Notes under the pieces: generated by a model
Seen by the model: the letters and a program-made list of their open reading frames with translations, nothing else
Databases searched by the model: none
Told to the model about the DNA's origin: nothing
Part shown: positions 1 to 6,095 of the stretch, one piece after another
Position numbering within the stretch: the stretch's first letter is position 1
How the letters are laid out: every line of letters starts with the position of its first letter
Source of the DNA: Planctomycetota bacterium
GTDB taxonomy: Bacteria > Planctomycetota > Phycisphaerae > Phycisphaerales > SM1A02
NCBI GenBank assembly: GCA_003671065.1
Contig: QWPU01000152.1
Coordinates: 1 to 7,510 of the forward strand
DNA: 7,510 bases
Direction of reading: 5' to 3'
Program-made: the position numbers and the translations under genes

Positions 1-39
1 GTGTAATCGTCGCCTCAATCAGCTGAGCGCGCAAGCCAC

Positions 40-73
40 GGCACCCAAGGGTGCCACTACCTTCGTAGCGAAG
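40..73. other. Two short perfect inverted repeats at the left edge
   Basis: Two hairpins lie next to each other. GGCACCC (40-46) and GGGTGCC (49-55) are perfect 7-bp arms around AA. CTTCG (61-65) and CGAAG (69-73) form a 5-bp stem with loop TAG, and this stem runs into the left end of the 72-bp repeat. No T-run follows on either strand, so neither is a convincing intrinsic terminator. The rest of bases 1-69 shows no gene. Confidence 0.4.
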
Positions 74-141
74 ATATCCACAAAAATGCAACCGCTCCGG
101 CACGGAAGTGATCGGAGCGGGTGCGCTTTCATGCGCGGGGG
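70..141 (-). repeat. 72-bp dispersed repeat, copy 1
   Basis: This stretch matches 1401-1472 at 71 of 72 positions; the only difference is T127 versus G1458. Both copies are direct repeats in the same orientation, 1331 bp apart, and each lies 3' of a minus-strand gene. The element contains a hairpin with 8-bp arms (92-99 and 113-120), an inner CAC/GTG stem with tetraloop GGAA on the plus strand, and an A5 run at 82-86. It encodes no plausible protein and has no transposon-like ends. An intergenic REP-like or terminator-bearing repeat family is the simplest reading, but two copies cannot establish a family. Confidence 0.85.
82..120 (-). terminator. Possible terminator hairpin in repeat copy 1
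   Basis: Read on the minus strand, an 8-bp perfect stem CCGCTCCG/CGGAGCGG is followed by TTGCATTTTT. It lies about 95 nt after the stop codon of the secreted-protein gene. The T-run begins five bases after the stem, which is imperfect for an intrinsic terminator. It could instead be an RNA-stabilising 3' hairpin. Confidence 0.4.
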
Positions 142-215
142 AGTTGTTTCAACGGCGGCTTCGACGCGCCGTGGACGTGCTCGCGTGCGCGCACGGTTCA
201 GTCGGTGATTCCATT

Positions 216-917
216 TTAGAAGCGCGAAACTTTGACCGCGATGCTCGAGCCGTCGTCGTACTGCTTGCCTTTCAGGCTGGAATATCCGCTTGCCTTGATG
301 GTGCCCCACACTGATGAGACTCCACCCATGTCGTTTTCGAGGCAGAGCACTACGCCACTCTTTTTGTTAACCACGATGTAGCCCGAAATATCGATGAAAC
401 TGCCAAAGTTCACCCAGCCGTTGACTTCATACAAGCCAGGGTACCCAGTCGCGGTCACGGTCAGGTATGTCGTCGAGGTAACGCCGTGTTGCTTTACGGT
501 TCCGCCGTAGTTGCCAGCCATGTTGGGCAACGAGACGACGGGTGTACCTTTGAAACTAAATGTTCCATTCGAAGCCGCGCCGCTTCCCGAGATGGATCGA
601 TTGGCTTTGGCCGTGCCGCTGAACGAGCCGTTGAGCACGTTGCCGCCAATAGTCTCGGTGTAGGAACCAACAAACTTTGGTCCGACGATGCTCCACGACC
701 CTGTAAAGATGGCTAAGTCGTAGCTGGCTCGCGTGACGGCATAGCCCTCCAAACTACCGTCGGCATGAAACTCAAAGTAGCCGATGCCCTTGTCCGCGCC
801 CGAGATCGCGGCTTCCCACCGTCCAACTGGAGATTCGGTTGCCGCGTTCGTGGTCGTTGCGAGCAGACCGCAGCACACCACACCAACCAACGCACACATT
901 CGTGAGAGGAGACTCAT
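216..917 (-). CDS. Secreted beta-rich protein of unknown function
   Basis: A 233-residue protein I cannot assign to a family. Residues 1-25 look like a Sec signal peptide: Arg6, a hydrophobic core at about 8-20, and likely cleavage after TNA (25). The mature part is rich in Gly, Ser, Thr, Val and aromatic residues, as expected of an all-beta extracellular or periplasmic fold. It seems to have two similar halves, about 30-125 and 132-231, each opening with a G-x-W/Y motif (VGRWEAAI, MAGNYGGTV) and with Gly-containing strands after it. No catalytic or metal-binding motif is evident. The ATG at 917 is supported by GAAGGG nine bases upstream on the minus strand. It appears to be transcribed alone. 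Its codons are less dominated by GCG and CGC than those of the genes to the right, partly because of its Gly/Ser/Thr composition. The gene is likely real; the function is unknown. Confidence 0.75.
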   Translation of the reverse strand: MSLLSRMCALVGVVCCGLLATTTNAATESPVGRWEAAISGADKGIGYFEFHADGSLEGYAVTRASYDLAIFTGSWSIVGPKFVGSYTETIGGNVLNGSFSGTAKANRSISGSGAASNGTFSFKGTPVVSLPNMAGNYGGTVKQHGVTSTTYLTVTATGYPGLYEVNGWVNFGSFIDISGYIVVNKKSGVVLCLENDMGGVSSVWGTIKASGYSSLKGKQYDDGSSIAVKVSRF

Positions 918-975
918 AGTGCTTCACCCTTCTGTAGTAGATTCTTTTCTAATCCTTTGACACACTGATGCATGA

Positions 976-1015
976 GCACTGTGACGAACAGTGCCGCCGC
1001 AGGAGATCATGCGGC
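976..1015. promoter_or_regulatory. Tandem dyads near a possible plus-strand promoter
   Basis: GCACTGT (976-982) and ACAGTGC (988-994) are perfect 7-bp arms around GACGA. One base later, GCCGCA (996-1001) and TGCGGC (1010-1015) are perfect 6-bp arms around an 8-base loop holding GGAG and the start of an ATG. A consensus TTGACA lies at 957-962, but the matching -10 at 980-985 (TGTGAC) is weak. The first dyad would sit over the -10/start region, as an operator could. The second would place a start codon in a hairpin loop. Either role is inference. Confidence 0.35.
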
Positions 1016-1152
1016 AGCGGCGCATCATTGTCAAGTACACGTTCAAACTAGTCACAAATGCGGCGTTGGCCGGACGGATTCTGGAAGCGAAACTCCGTGG
1101 ACAGGAGTGGACGTTGTGGTTTGTGCGTCACGTCACAGAACGGATTCATTAA
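1009..1152 (+). CDS. Possible small protein of 47 residues, unknown
   Basis: This short open frame begins MRQRRIIVKYTF and ends in VRHVTERIH before TAA. It is basic, with regular hydrophobic spacing, and looks more protein-like than the other frames here. AGGAG lies only three bases before the ATG, too close for an ideal ribosome site; an in-frame GTG at 991 is an alternative start. A T-tailed hairpin follows 43 bases after the stop. It uses CGG arginine codons more often than the neighbouring genes, so it may be foreign, a decayed fragment or chance. I recognise no family. Confidence 0.22.
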   Translation: MRQRRIIVKYTFKLVTNAALAGRILEAKLRGQEWTLWFVRHVTERIH

Positions 1153-1194
1153 TATCAGACTATGCAGTGGCACTGATCGCGGCAGAGATGGGCT

Positions 1195-1235
1195 TTCCCA
1201 CTATCGGTGGGCCTTCTCAAGCATGGGAATTTTTT
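1195..1235 (+). terminator. Possible intrinsic terminator, plus strand
   Basis: TTCCCA (1195-1200) pairs with TGGGAA (1224-1229) and is followed directly by six T residues (1230-1235). A competing 5-bp hairpin, CCCAC/GTGGG (1197-1201 and 1207-1211), lies inside. The long loop weakens the first stem. If real, it would end a plus-strand transcript from the small open frame upstream. Confidence 0.33.
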
Positions 1236-1403
1236 AACTTTCTAGCAAAGGCAAACTCACGAAAGTCTTCGCCCCTTCGTCGCTGAGTCGGTGTGAGTTG
1301 GGCGGCTCTCCGCTGAATAGCGCTCTCGCTTCGCGCTCGCACGTGCGTCGCCGCCGTGCTATCTACACGACTTTCCACTGAGGAACTCACACGAAAGTCC
1401 GAA
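1236..1403. repeat. Duplicated ~35-bp motif flanking nested inverted repeats
   Basis: The stretches 1236-1270 and 1369-1403 align as imperfect direct repeats. Each has ACTTTC, then AACTCAC, then GAAAGTC, so each can fold into its own hairpin through ACTTTC/GAAAGT. Between them, GTGTGAGTT (1291-1299) is a perfect 9-bp complement of AACTCACAC (1384-1392). GGCGGC (1301-1306) pairs with GCCGCC (1350-1355), and AGCGC (1319-1323) with GCGCT (1333-1337), all nested inside. The second motif overlaps the start of repeat copy 2 by three bases. This could be a structured RNA or a decayed repeat. Confidence 0.45.
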
Positions 1404-1472
1404 GATATCCACAAAAATGCAACCGCTCCGGCACGGAAGTGATCGGAGCGGGTGCGCGTTCATGCGCGGGGG
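1401..1472 (-). repeat. 72-bp dispersed repeat, copy 2
   Basis: This is identical to 70-141 except for G1458. Its hairpin arms are at 1423-1430 and 1444-1451, and the A5 run at 1413-1417. It starts 62 bases beyond the htrA stop, against 75 bases beyond the stop of the secreted-protein gene for copy 1. The flanking sequences of the two copies do not match, so the repeat is a discrete unit and not part of a longer duplication. Confidence 0.85.
1413..1451 (-). terminator. Possible terminator hairpin in repeat copy 2
   Basis: Same hairpin and T-tail as in copy 1, here about 83 nt after the htrA stop codon on the minus strand. The same placement after a second gene strengthens the idea of a 3'-end function. 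Confidence 0.4.
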
Positions 1473-1533
1473 GCTGCGCACGAAGGCCCGCGCGCCTACG
1501 CAGCGCGCGATGAGGAGTACTTATGTTGCCGTG

Positions 1534-3018
1534 TTAGTTACGGCTCCTAGAACGATTCGCTGGAGCTTCCGCCATCGGTCGAACCAAGATGAACTGTGCG
1601 CGTCCCTCACGCTCGACGAGGACTGGCATCGATGAACCCTCTCTCAGAGCATCGATGGCAGCTGTCGCTTCGTCGAGCGTGTGGGTGGCACGCGAGCCAA
1701 TACGACGAATCAAGTCGCCTGGCTCGATTCCCGCGAGTGCCGCGGGTCCCTCGGGCGCAACGCGTTCAACTACTAACGCGCCGTCGTCCGCCATTGGACT
1801 GAGTTGAGTTACTTCTTCCGCAGTGAGTTCCTTCAGCGTGAACCCGAGCTTGTCGATCGCGCTGAGTTGCTGCTTCATTTCCGGCGACTTCTTCATTCCG
1901 CGCGCCTGCTTCGCATCGTCGCGTTCACCGAGCGTTGCGTCGATGCTCTGCGATTCACCATCGCGCACTGCATGAAGCGTGATGATCGCACCAGGCTCGC
2001 GCTCACCGATGACTGCAATGAGTTCACCAGGAGTTCGCACTTTCTTTCCTGCGATGGTGGTGATGAGATCGCCCGCGAGGATTCCCGCAGCTTCTGCAGG
2101 AGAACCACGCGCGACGCTGTTGACGAGCACGCCTGATGCTGAATCGCAACCAAGGCTCGCAATCATGTCGTCATCAACTGGCTGCACACCGATGCCAAGC
2201 CAGCCTCGACTCACGCGACCATCAGCGATGATGTCGTTGACGACTCGTTGCGCAACAGCGCTTGGCACTGCGAATCCGATGCCGTCGTTGCCTCCGCCGC
2301 GACTTGAAATGCATGAATTGATGCCGATGATTTCGCCGTCGAGGTTTGCGAGCGGACCACCTGAATTGCCTGGATTGATCGCAGCATCGGTCTGAATGTA
2401 ATTTTCGAATGTCGCAAGACCAACATCGCTGCGACCCTTCGCACTCACGATGCCTGCGGTCACTGTTTGTTGCAGACCGAAGGGCGCGCCGATTGCGACG
2501 ACCCAATCGCCAACATCGAGCACTGCGCTATCGCCGAAGGTTGCGGGCGTGAGATTTGTTGCATCAGTGTGAAGGACAGCGATGTCGGTGCCAGGGTCAA
2601 GTCCAACAACTGTTGCGCTCGCAGTGCGACCGTCTTCGAACACAAGCTCGATTTCATCTGCATCGGCGACAACATGATTGGCAGTGACGATGTAGCCGTC
2701 CTTACTGATGACGGCGCCTGTTCCTGTTCCACGCGCGGGACCTTGCTGCTGCTGTTGTTGTGCGCGCCCGTTGGAAGTCGTGTTGATCGTGACAACGCTC
2801 GCGCTCAATCGTTTGGCTGCGCCGCGAAAGGCGTGGGAAAGCGAGCGCGCTTCGCTCTTGGCTGAGTTGTTGGCTTGCGTGTTGGCAGCGGTGCTCGTCG
2901 CCACAACATTCTGCGGCGCAGCAGCGAGCGCGCACAATGGGGCGCACGCGAGCAAGACACTCGCGAGAGTTGTTCGGTGTGCGATACGGGCAATACCTGT
3001 GTTGATGAAATGTGACAT
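1534..3018 (-). CDS. htrA: HtrA/DegP-type periplasmic serine protease with two PDZ domains
   Basis: A 494-residue S1C-family endoprotease that degrades or refolds damaged envelope proteins. Residues 1-32 form a signal peptide ending in ALA; LLAC at 22-25 resembles a weak lipobox. The trypsin-like domain spans about 65-262 and has the full triad: His115 in TANHVV, Asp145 in GTDIAVL and Ser219 in NPGNSGGPL. PDZ1 covers about 272-365 (opening RGWLGIGVQP) and PDZ2 about 390-482, joined by a charged linker. Six glutamines at 87-92 sit just before the protease core, encoded by CAG/CAA repeats. The start at 3018 is chosen because GGAAG lies six bases upstream and the signal peptide begins there; the same frame stays open upstream to 3105, but that extension would bury the signal peptide. 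Length and domain order are typical of DegP/DegQ. Transcription appears separate from the methyltransferase, 240 bp away. I am sure of the family; the exact paralogue is not determined. Confidence 0.95.
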   Translation of the reverse strand: MSHFINTGIARIAHRTTLASVLLACAPLCALAAAPQNVVATSTAANTQANNSAKSEARSLSHAFRGAAKRLSASVVTINTTSNGRAQQQQQQGPARGTGTGAVISKDGYIVTANHVVADADEIELVFEDGRTASATVVGLDPGTDIAVLHTDATNLTPATFGDSAVLDVGDWVVAIGAPFGLQQTVTAGIVSAKGRSDVGLATFENYIQTDAAINPGNSGGPLANLDGEIIGINSCISSRGGGNDGIGFAVPSAVAQRVVNDIIADGRVSRGWLGIGVQPVDDDMIASLGCDSASGVLVNSVARGSPAEAAGILAGDLITTIAGKKVRTPGELIAVIGEREPGAIITLHAVRDGESQSIDATLGERDDAKQARGMKKSPEMKQQLSAIDKLGFTLKELTAEEVTQLSPMADDGALVVERVAPEGPAALAGIEPGDLIRRIGSRATHTLDEATAAIDALREGSSMPVLVEREGRAQFILVRPMAEAPANRSRSRN

Positions 3019-3040
3019 GTGATTCTTCCGTTTCTTCGAT

Positions 3041-3077
3041 AGGACATCGCACGCACCCCGTGCGAAAATAAGGTCCT
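3041..3077 (-). promoter_or_regulatory. Two-part stem-loop in the htrA leader
   Basis: Nested arms AGGAC/GTCCT (3041-3045 and 3073-3077) and CGCAC/GTGCG (3048-3052 and 3060-3064) lie 23 bases upstream of the htrA start. If transcription begins further upstream, the leader RNA would carry this structure. It could affect mRNA stability or be a protein-binding dyad. No convincing promoter hexamers were identified. Confidence 0.3.
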
Positions 3078-3258
3078 GTCGACAAGTGAATTGCTGTGGC
3101 CCCAAATCGCAAGCACGGTTCCGAATGTTCGTGGGACGAACGGTCGGCGCGCGCTTGGCTGCGAGCGTTACGGCAGTGAACAGCGCGAGGTTTGCGATTC
3201 CGCAAGAAATCTTGTCGGTCGAAAAAACTGCAGGAACGCCCGAGAAAGCGCGCTGAAA

Positions 3259-4074
3259 CTAGATTCGTTCGCCGTTGCTCAGGCGATCAAGCGCCAACGC
3301 CGCGCTCACCGCAACATTGAGGCTGTCCACTCCGCGGCTCATCGGAATGCGGACCGTGTGTTGTGCGAGCGCACGCACTGCGTCACTCACGCCATTGGAT
3401 TCATGTCCAACCACGATCGCCACGCGCGACGGCGGATTGAGCGACGCAATCGGCACCGATGATTGAATCGCGGTCGCGACCAGCGTGAGATCAAAGCGCG
3501 CGCAGAACTCACGCAAATCACTCGGCCATTCTTTCGCGCGTATCGCGGTGACCTTGAGCGCATTGCCTGTCGAGACACGCAAACTCTTTCGATACAGCGG
3601 ATCGTGACACGACGGACTCAGCAACACCGCATCAACTGCAAATGCAGCCGCGATGCGAAAGAGTTGTCCGATGTTGTCGATGTTGTTGCAGTCTTCTAGC
3701 ACGAGCACAGTCCGCGGCGGCGTCGACGGCGCGTAGTCACTCATTGCGCACGGTTCGAAGTCAGCGCGTCGACCAACGGCGAGCACGCCGCGATGCAGAT
3801 CGATGCCCGTAACAGCTTCAAGCACCGCATCATCAACCGTGTACAGCGGCGCTTCACACTGCGCAGTCATCGCGCTCGCATGCACACGCGCGGTCATGCG
3901 CGAACTCGCGAGCATCGACACAATGCTCATTGGACGCAACAACATCGCCTCAAGCACAACGAAGGTTTCGCCTATGAAAATGCCTTCGCGCGCAGAAAGG
4001 TCGCGCTCGCGAATATTGCGATACGCGTCGAGTCGCGGGTCGGCGGGGGAGGTGATGTGGATCGGTTCAGTCAC
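3259..4074 (-). CDS. SpoU/TrmH-family RNA 2'-O-methyltransferase
   Basis: A 271-residue AdoMet-dependent methyltransferase expected to modify ribose 2'-OH groups in tRNA or rRNA; the target base cannot be told from sequence. The N-terminal part (about 1-105) opens PIHITSPADPRLDAYRNIRE, typical of the subfamily's substrate-binding region. The SPOUT domain follows: motif 1 NNIDNIGQLFRIAAAF (130-145) with its conserved Asn and Arg, the subfamily signature DPLYRKSLRVSTG (158-170), motif 2 VVGHESNGVSDAV (221-233), and motif 3 IPMSRGVDSLNVAVSAAL (243-260), which forms the trefoil-knot cofactor site. The GTG at 4074 is preferred because family members usually begin just before the PADPR segment. A TTG at 4104 would add ten residues; neither has a good ribosome site. 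It diverges from mgtE across 71 bp. Confidence 0.92.
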   Translation of the reverse strand: MTEPIHITSPADPRLDAYRNIRERDLSAREGIFIGETFVVLEAMLLRPMSIVSMLASSRMTARVHASAMTAQCEAPLYTVDDAVLEAVTGIDLHRGVLAVGRRADFEPCAMSDYAPSTPPRTVLVLEDCNNIDNIGQLFRIAAAFAVDAVLLSPSCHDPLYRKSLRVSTGNALKVTAIRAKEWPSDLREFCARFDLTLVATAIQSSVPIASLNPPSRVAIVVGHESNGVSDAVRALAQHTVRIPMSRGVDSLNVAVSAALALDRLSNGERI

Positions 4075-4133
4075 GCTGTAGTGCTCATCTTGATTCTCGC
4101 GCAAACGCGCGCCGTGTGCACAATCTCGTCCTG

Positions 4134-4146
4134 TACACTCGGATCA
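4134..4146 (+). promoter_or_regulatory. -10-like TACACT placed for a leaderless mgtE transcript
   Basis: TACACT (4134-4139) fits the bacterial -10 pattern TANNNT and ends six bases before the ATG at 4146. Transcription would then start at or very near the start codon. No Shine-Dalgarno sequence precedes this ATG and no clear -35 is seen, both in keeping with a leaderless message. This is a pattern match, not proof. Confidence 0.35.
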
Positions 4147-5651
4147 TGCAGGCGTCCAACCACAGCGATCACCACGACGACGAGGAGCGCAAGAACGCGA
4201 CCTTCGGCTCGGGCTCGCCGCTTGGCGAAGTGCCCGAGAGTGACGCGATCATTGATGCGAATGAGCCGACGCCCGAAGATGAGCGCGTTGAAGCGCTGCT
4301 TGAGCGCGCGACCATCGATGTCCCTGAATTCGCCGACGCGGTCGAGCAACAGGAAGCATCTGACGCTGCTGAAACGCTCGAGCAAATCGGTGGAGCGGCT
4401 GCTGTTGAAGTCATCGAAGAGATGGAAACCGAGAGCGCGGCCGAAGCGCTCGCGCACATGCATCCGTCGCTGGCGGTGAGTGTGTTGGAAGATTTGATTG
4501 AAGAGGATCCGAGTTACGCGGGCAAACTCATCGAAGAGATGGAGCCTGATGACGCGACCGATCTGTTGCAGAATTTGTCGGATGCGTCGCGCGATCGCTT
4601 GCTCGGAACGCTGGGCAAAGTTGAAGCGGTGAAGTTTCGTCGCTTGCTGGAATACCCCGAGAAAAGCGCGGGCGGCATGATGACGACCGACTACCTCGCC
4701 GTGCGCGACACCATGACGGTGCGCGAGGCGACGGAAGCGATTCGCCGCGCCGATTCGGGCGAAGACTGGCTGTATGTCTTCGTCGTTGATTGGCGCGGTC
4801 GGTTGCAAGGCCGCGCGACGATGCGTGCGATGTTGCTTGCGGATCCCTCGCAGCGCGTGACGGATATTTGTGAGCGACAAGTCGACGCAGTGAAGCCCGG
4901 CGTTGATCGCGTTGATGTCGCGCGCGAGTTCGAGAAGTACGACTACCTCGTGCTTCCTGTTGTTGATGAAGAAGATCGCATGCTCGGTGTCATCACGGTT
5001 GACGATGTGGTCGACACCATCCGTCAAGAAGGCACGGAGAGCGCGCAGGCGATGGTGGGTGCAGGTCGCGAAGAGGCAGTGTTTTCAAGCGTTGCTGACA
5101 AGTTGCGCGGTCGCTTGCCATGGCTGTTCGTCAATCTCTTCACGAGTTCGATCGCCGCGATTGTGGTGCTGCAATTTGACGGACTCATCACTTCGGTGGC
5201 GCTGCTCGCCGTCATCATGCCAGTGATTGCCAATCAAGCGGGCAACGCTGGGCAACAGTCGCTCGCCGTCACGCTGCGCGGCATCGTGCTTGATGAAGTG
5301 CGCGATGGTTCAGCGTTGCGTTTGGTGCGCCGCGAAGGAATCGTCGGCGTCATCAACGGCACGATTTGCGGCGTGATAGTTGGACTTGTTGTCGGTGGCA
5401 TCGAGTACTACCAACATCCCGAATCGATGATGTGGAAGCTTGGAATTGTCGTTGGCATCTCGATGACGCTCGCGCTCGCGGTCGGCACGCTCGTTGGTTC
5501 AAGTTTGCCGCTGATCGTGCGTCGTTGCGGCGCTGATCCAGCAACCGCGTCCACCATCTTCTTGACGATGGTCACTGATTCGATGAGCTTCTTTGTGTTC
5601 CTCGGACTCGCGAGCGCGTTGAGCGGTTGGATTGGAATCGTTTCGAACTGA
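4146..5651 (+). CDS. mgtE: Magnesium channel/transporter MgtE
   Basis: A 501-residue inner-membrane Mg2+ channel, normally a homodimer gated by cytosolic magnesium. After an acidic, His-rich tail (about 1-55) come the superhelical N domain (about 60-165), two CBS domains (about 172-235 and 236-295), the connecting plug helix (about 297-325), and a five-helix membrane domain (about 326-500). Family signatures are clear: MPVIANQAGNAGQQSLAV (358-375) in the second helix, and TMVTDSMSFFVFLGLA (474-489) in the last, where Asp478 matches the pore Asp that binds Mg2+. The start at ATG 4146 is preferred over the in-frame GTG at 4116; TACACT just upstream suggests a leaderless message. No magnesium riboswitch is visible, since only 71 bp separate it from the divergent methyltransferase gene. 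It converges on the Rid gene with a 6-bp gap. The gene is intact. Confidence 0.96.
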   Translation: MQASNHSDHHDDEERKNATFGSGSPLGEVPESDAIIDANEPTPEDERVEALLERATIDVPEFADAVEQQEASDAAETLEQIGGAAAVEVIEEMETESAAEALAHMHPSLAVSVLEDLIEEDPSYAGKLIEEMEPDDATDLLQNLSDASRDRLLGTLGKVEAVKFRRLLEYPEKSAGGMMTTDYLAVRDTMTVREATEAIRRADSGEDWLYVFVVDWRGRLQGRATMRAMLLADPSQRVTDICERQVDAVKPGVDRVDVAREFEKYDYLVLPVVDEEDRMLGVITVDDVVDTIRQEGTESAQAMVGAGREEAVFSSVADKLRGRLPWLFVNLFTSSIAAIVVLQFDGLITSVALLAVIMPVIANQAGNAGQQSLAVTLRGIVLDEVRDGSALRLVRREGIVGVINGTICGVIVGLVVGGIEYYQHPESMMWKLGIVVGISMTLALAVGTLVGSSLPLIVRRCGADPATASTIFLTMVTDSMSFFVFLGLASALSGWIGIVSN

Positions 5652-5657
5652 CGCGAC

Positions 5658-6095
5658 TCAGGTAATGATCGCAATCGCTTTCACTTCAACAGCGATCGGC
5701 GTCGGAAGACAATCGATGCCAAGCGTCGTGCGCGTTGGATTCGGATTTCCTGGACCAGCGAAGTACTCGGCGTAAATGCGGTTGTAGATAGGAAAGTCGT
5801 TGGCCATGTCGGTGAGGAACACCGTGACATCAACGAGGTTGATCCACGGCACGCCTGCGTCTTCCATCACGGCTTTCGCGTTATCGAAACACGAGCGGCA
5901 TTGCGCTTCGATGTCCTTCGCGGCGAGTCGACCATCAGCACCAAGCGTCACACCAGGAATCTCTTTGGTGCCGCGTTTGCGCGGACCGACACCAGACATG
6001 AAGAGAAGATTGCCCGCGCGTTTGGCGTGTGGATACGCGCCGACGGGTTCAGGTGCGCGAGTGGAATGCACATCGTTCGATTGTGAAGCGCTCAT
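5658..6095 (-). CDS. RidA/YjgF-family enamine/imine deaminase, possibly 2-aminomuconate deaminase
   Basis: A 145-residue cytosolic Rid protein, a family of small trimers that hydrolyse enamines and imines to ketones plus ammonia. Family features include PEPVGAYPHAKRAGNLLFMS (16-35), VDVTVFLTDM (88-97), and the C-terminal PTRTTLGIDCLPTPIAVEVK, in which Arg122 is the conserved carboxylate-binding Arg and Glu137 lies in the active-site strand. The segment GVGPRKRGTKEIPGV (35-49) is, as I recall it, characteristic of Rid proteins found with kynurenine-pathway genes. Together with kynB immediately upstream, this suggests deamination of 2-aminomuconate or a related enamine; that substrate is inferred from context. 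Its ATG overlaps the kynB stop (ATGA), so translation is probably coupled, and no Shine-Dalgarno is seen. A TACGCT sits seven bases before the ATG inside kynB, probably by chance. It is the last gene of its operon. Confidence 0.9.
   Translation of the reverse strand: MSASQSNDVHSTRAPEPVGAYPHAKRAGNLLFMSGVGPRKRGTKEIPGVTLGADGRLAAKDIEAQCRSCFDNAKAVMEDAGVPWINLVDVTVFLTDMANDFPIYNRIYAEYFAGPGNPNPTRTTLGIDCLPTPIAVEVKAIAIIT

Larger units (their letters stand above)
918..1533. other. 616-bp intergenic gap rich in inverted repeats
   Basis: No long gene is convincing here. The gap holds a possible plus-strand small gene (1009-1152), a pair of adjacent dyads (976-1015), a T-tailed hairpin (1195-1235), a duplicated ~35-bp motif (1236-1270 and 1369-1403), the perfect palindrome CGCACGTGCG (1338-1347), repeat copy 2 (1401-1472), and a 6-bp stem at 1473-1478/1499-1504 just after htrA. 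A 104-codon plus-strand reading frame (972-1286) has unlikely composition, with His/Ala and Ser/Arg-rich stretches, and is probably spurious. Confidence 0.5.

Noticed and set aside
40..55. GGCACCC-AA-GGGTGCC as an intrinsic terminator
   Set aside because: A perfect hairpin, but no T-run follows on either strand.
972..1286. A 104-codon plus-strand frame in the intergenic gap
   Set aside because: Unlikely composition, no ribosome site and no recognisable motif. It overlaps the hairpins and the more protein-like frame at 1009-1152.
70..1472. The two 72-bp repeats as ends of a 1.4-kb composite mobile element
   Set aside because: No transposase or integrase lies between them, and no target-site duplication was seen beside them. 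Both copies fit a 3'-end position better.
2741..2767. CAG/CAA-type triplet run as an expanding microsatellite
   Set aside because: It encodes only six glutamines in a known low-complexity linker of the HtrA protein and uses mixed codons, so it is not notable.
3019..3105. N-terminal extension of htrA to 3105
   Set aside because: It would place 29 hydrophilic residues before the signal peptide. The ATG at 3018 has GGAAG at good spacing.
3793..4479. A 228-codon plus-strand frame across the methyltransferase and mgtE starts
   Set aside because: It spans the divergent starts of two well-supported genes out of frame and is dominated by Arg, Ser and Thr; a shadow frame.
4071..5027. A 318-codon open frame on the minus strand, antisense to mgtE
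   Set aside because: It mirrors the strong mgtE coding frame and has the Arg/His-rich composition typical of antisense reading in high-GC genes. No domain is recognisable.
5649..5660. A shared bidirectional terminator between mgtE and the Rid gene
   Set aside because: Only 6 bp separate the stop codons and no inverted repeat with T-runs was seen there.
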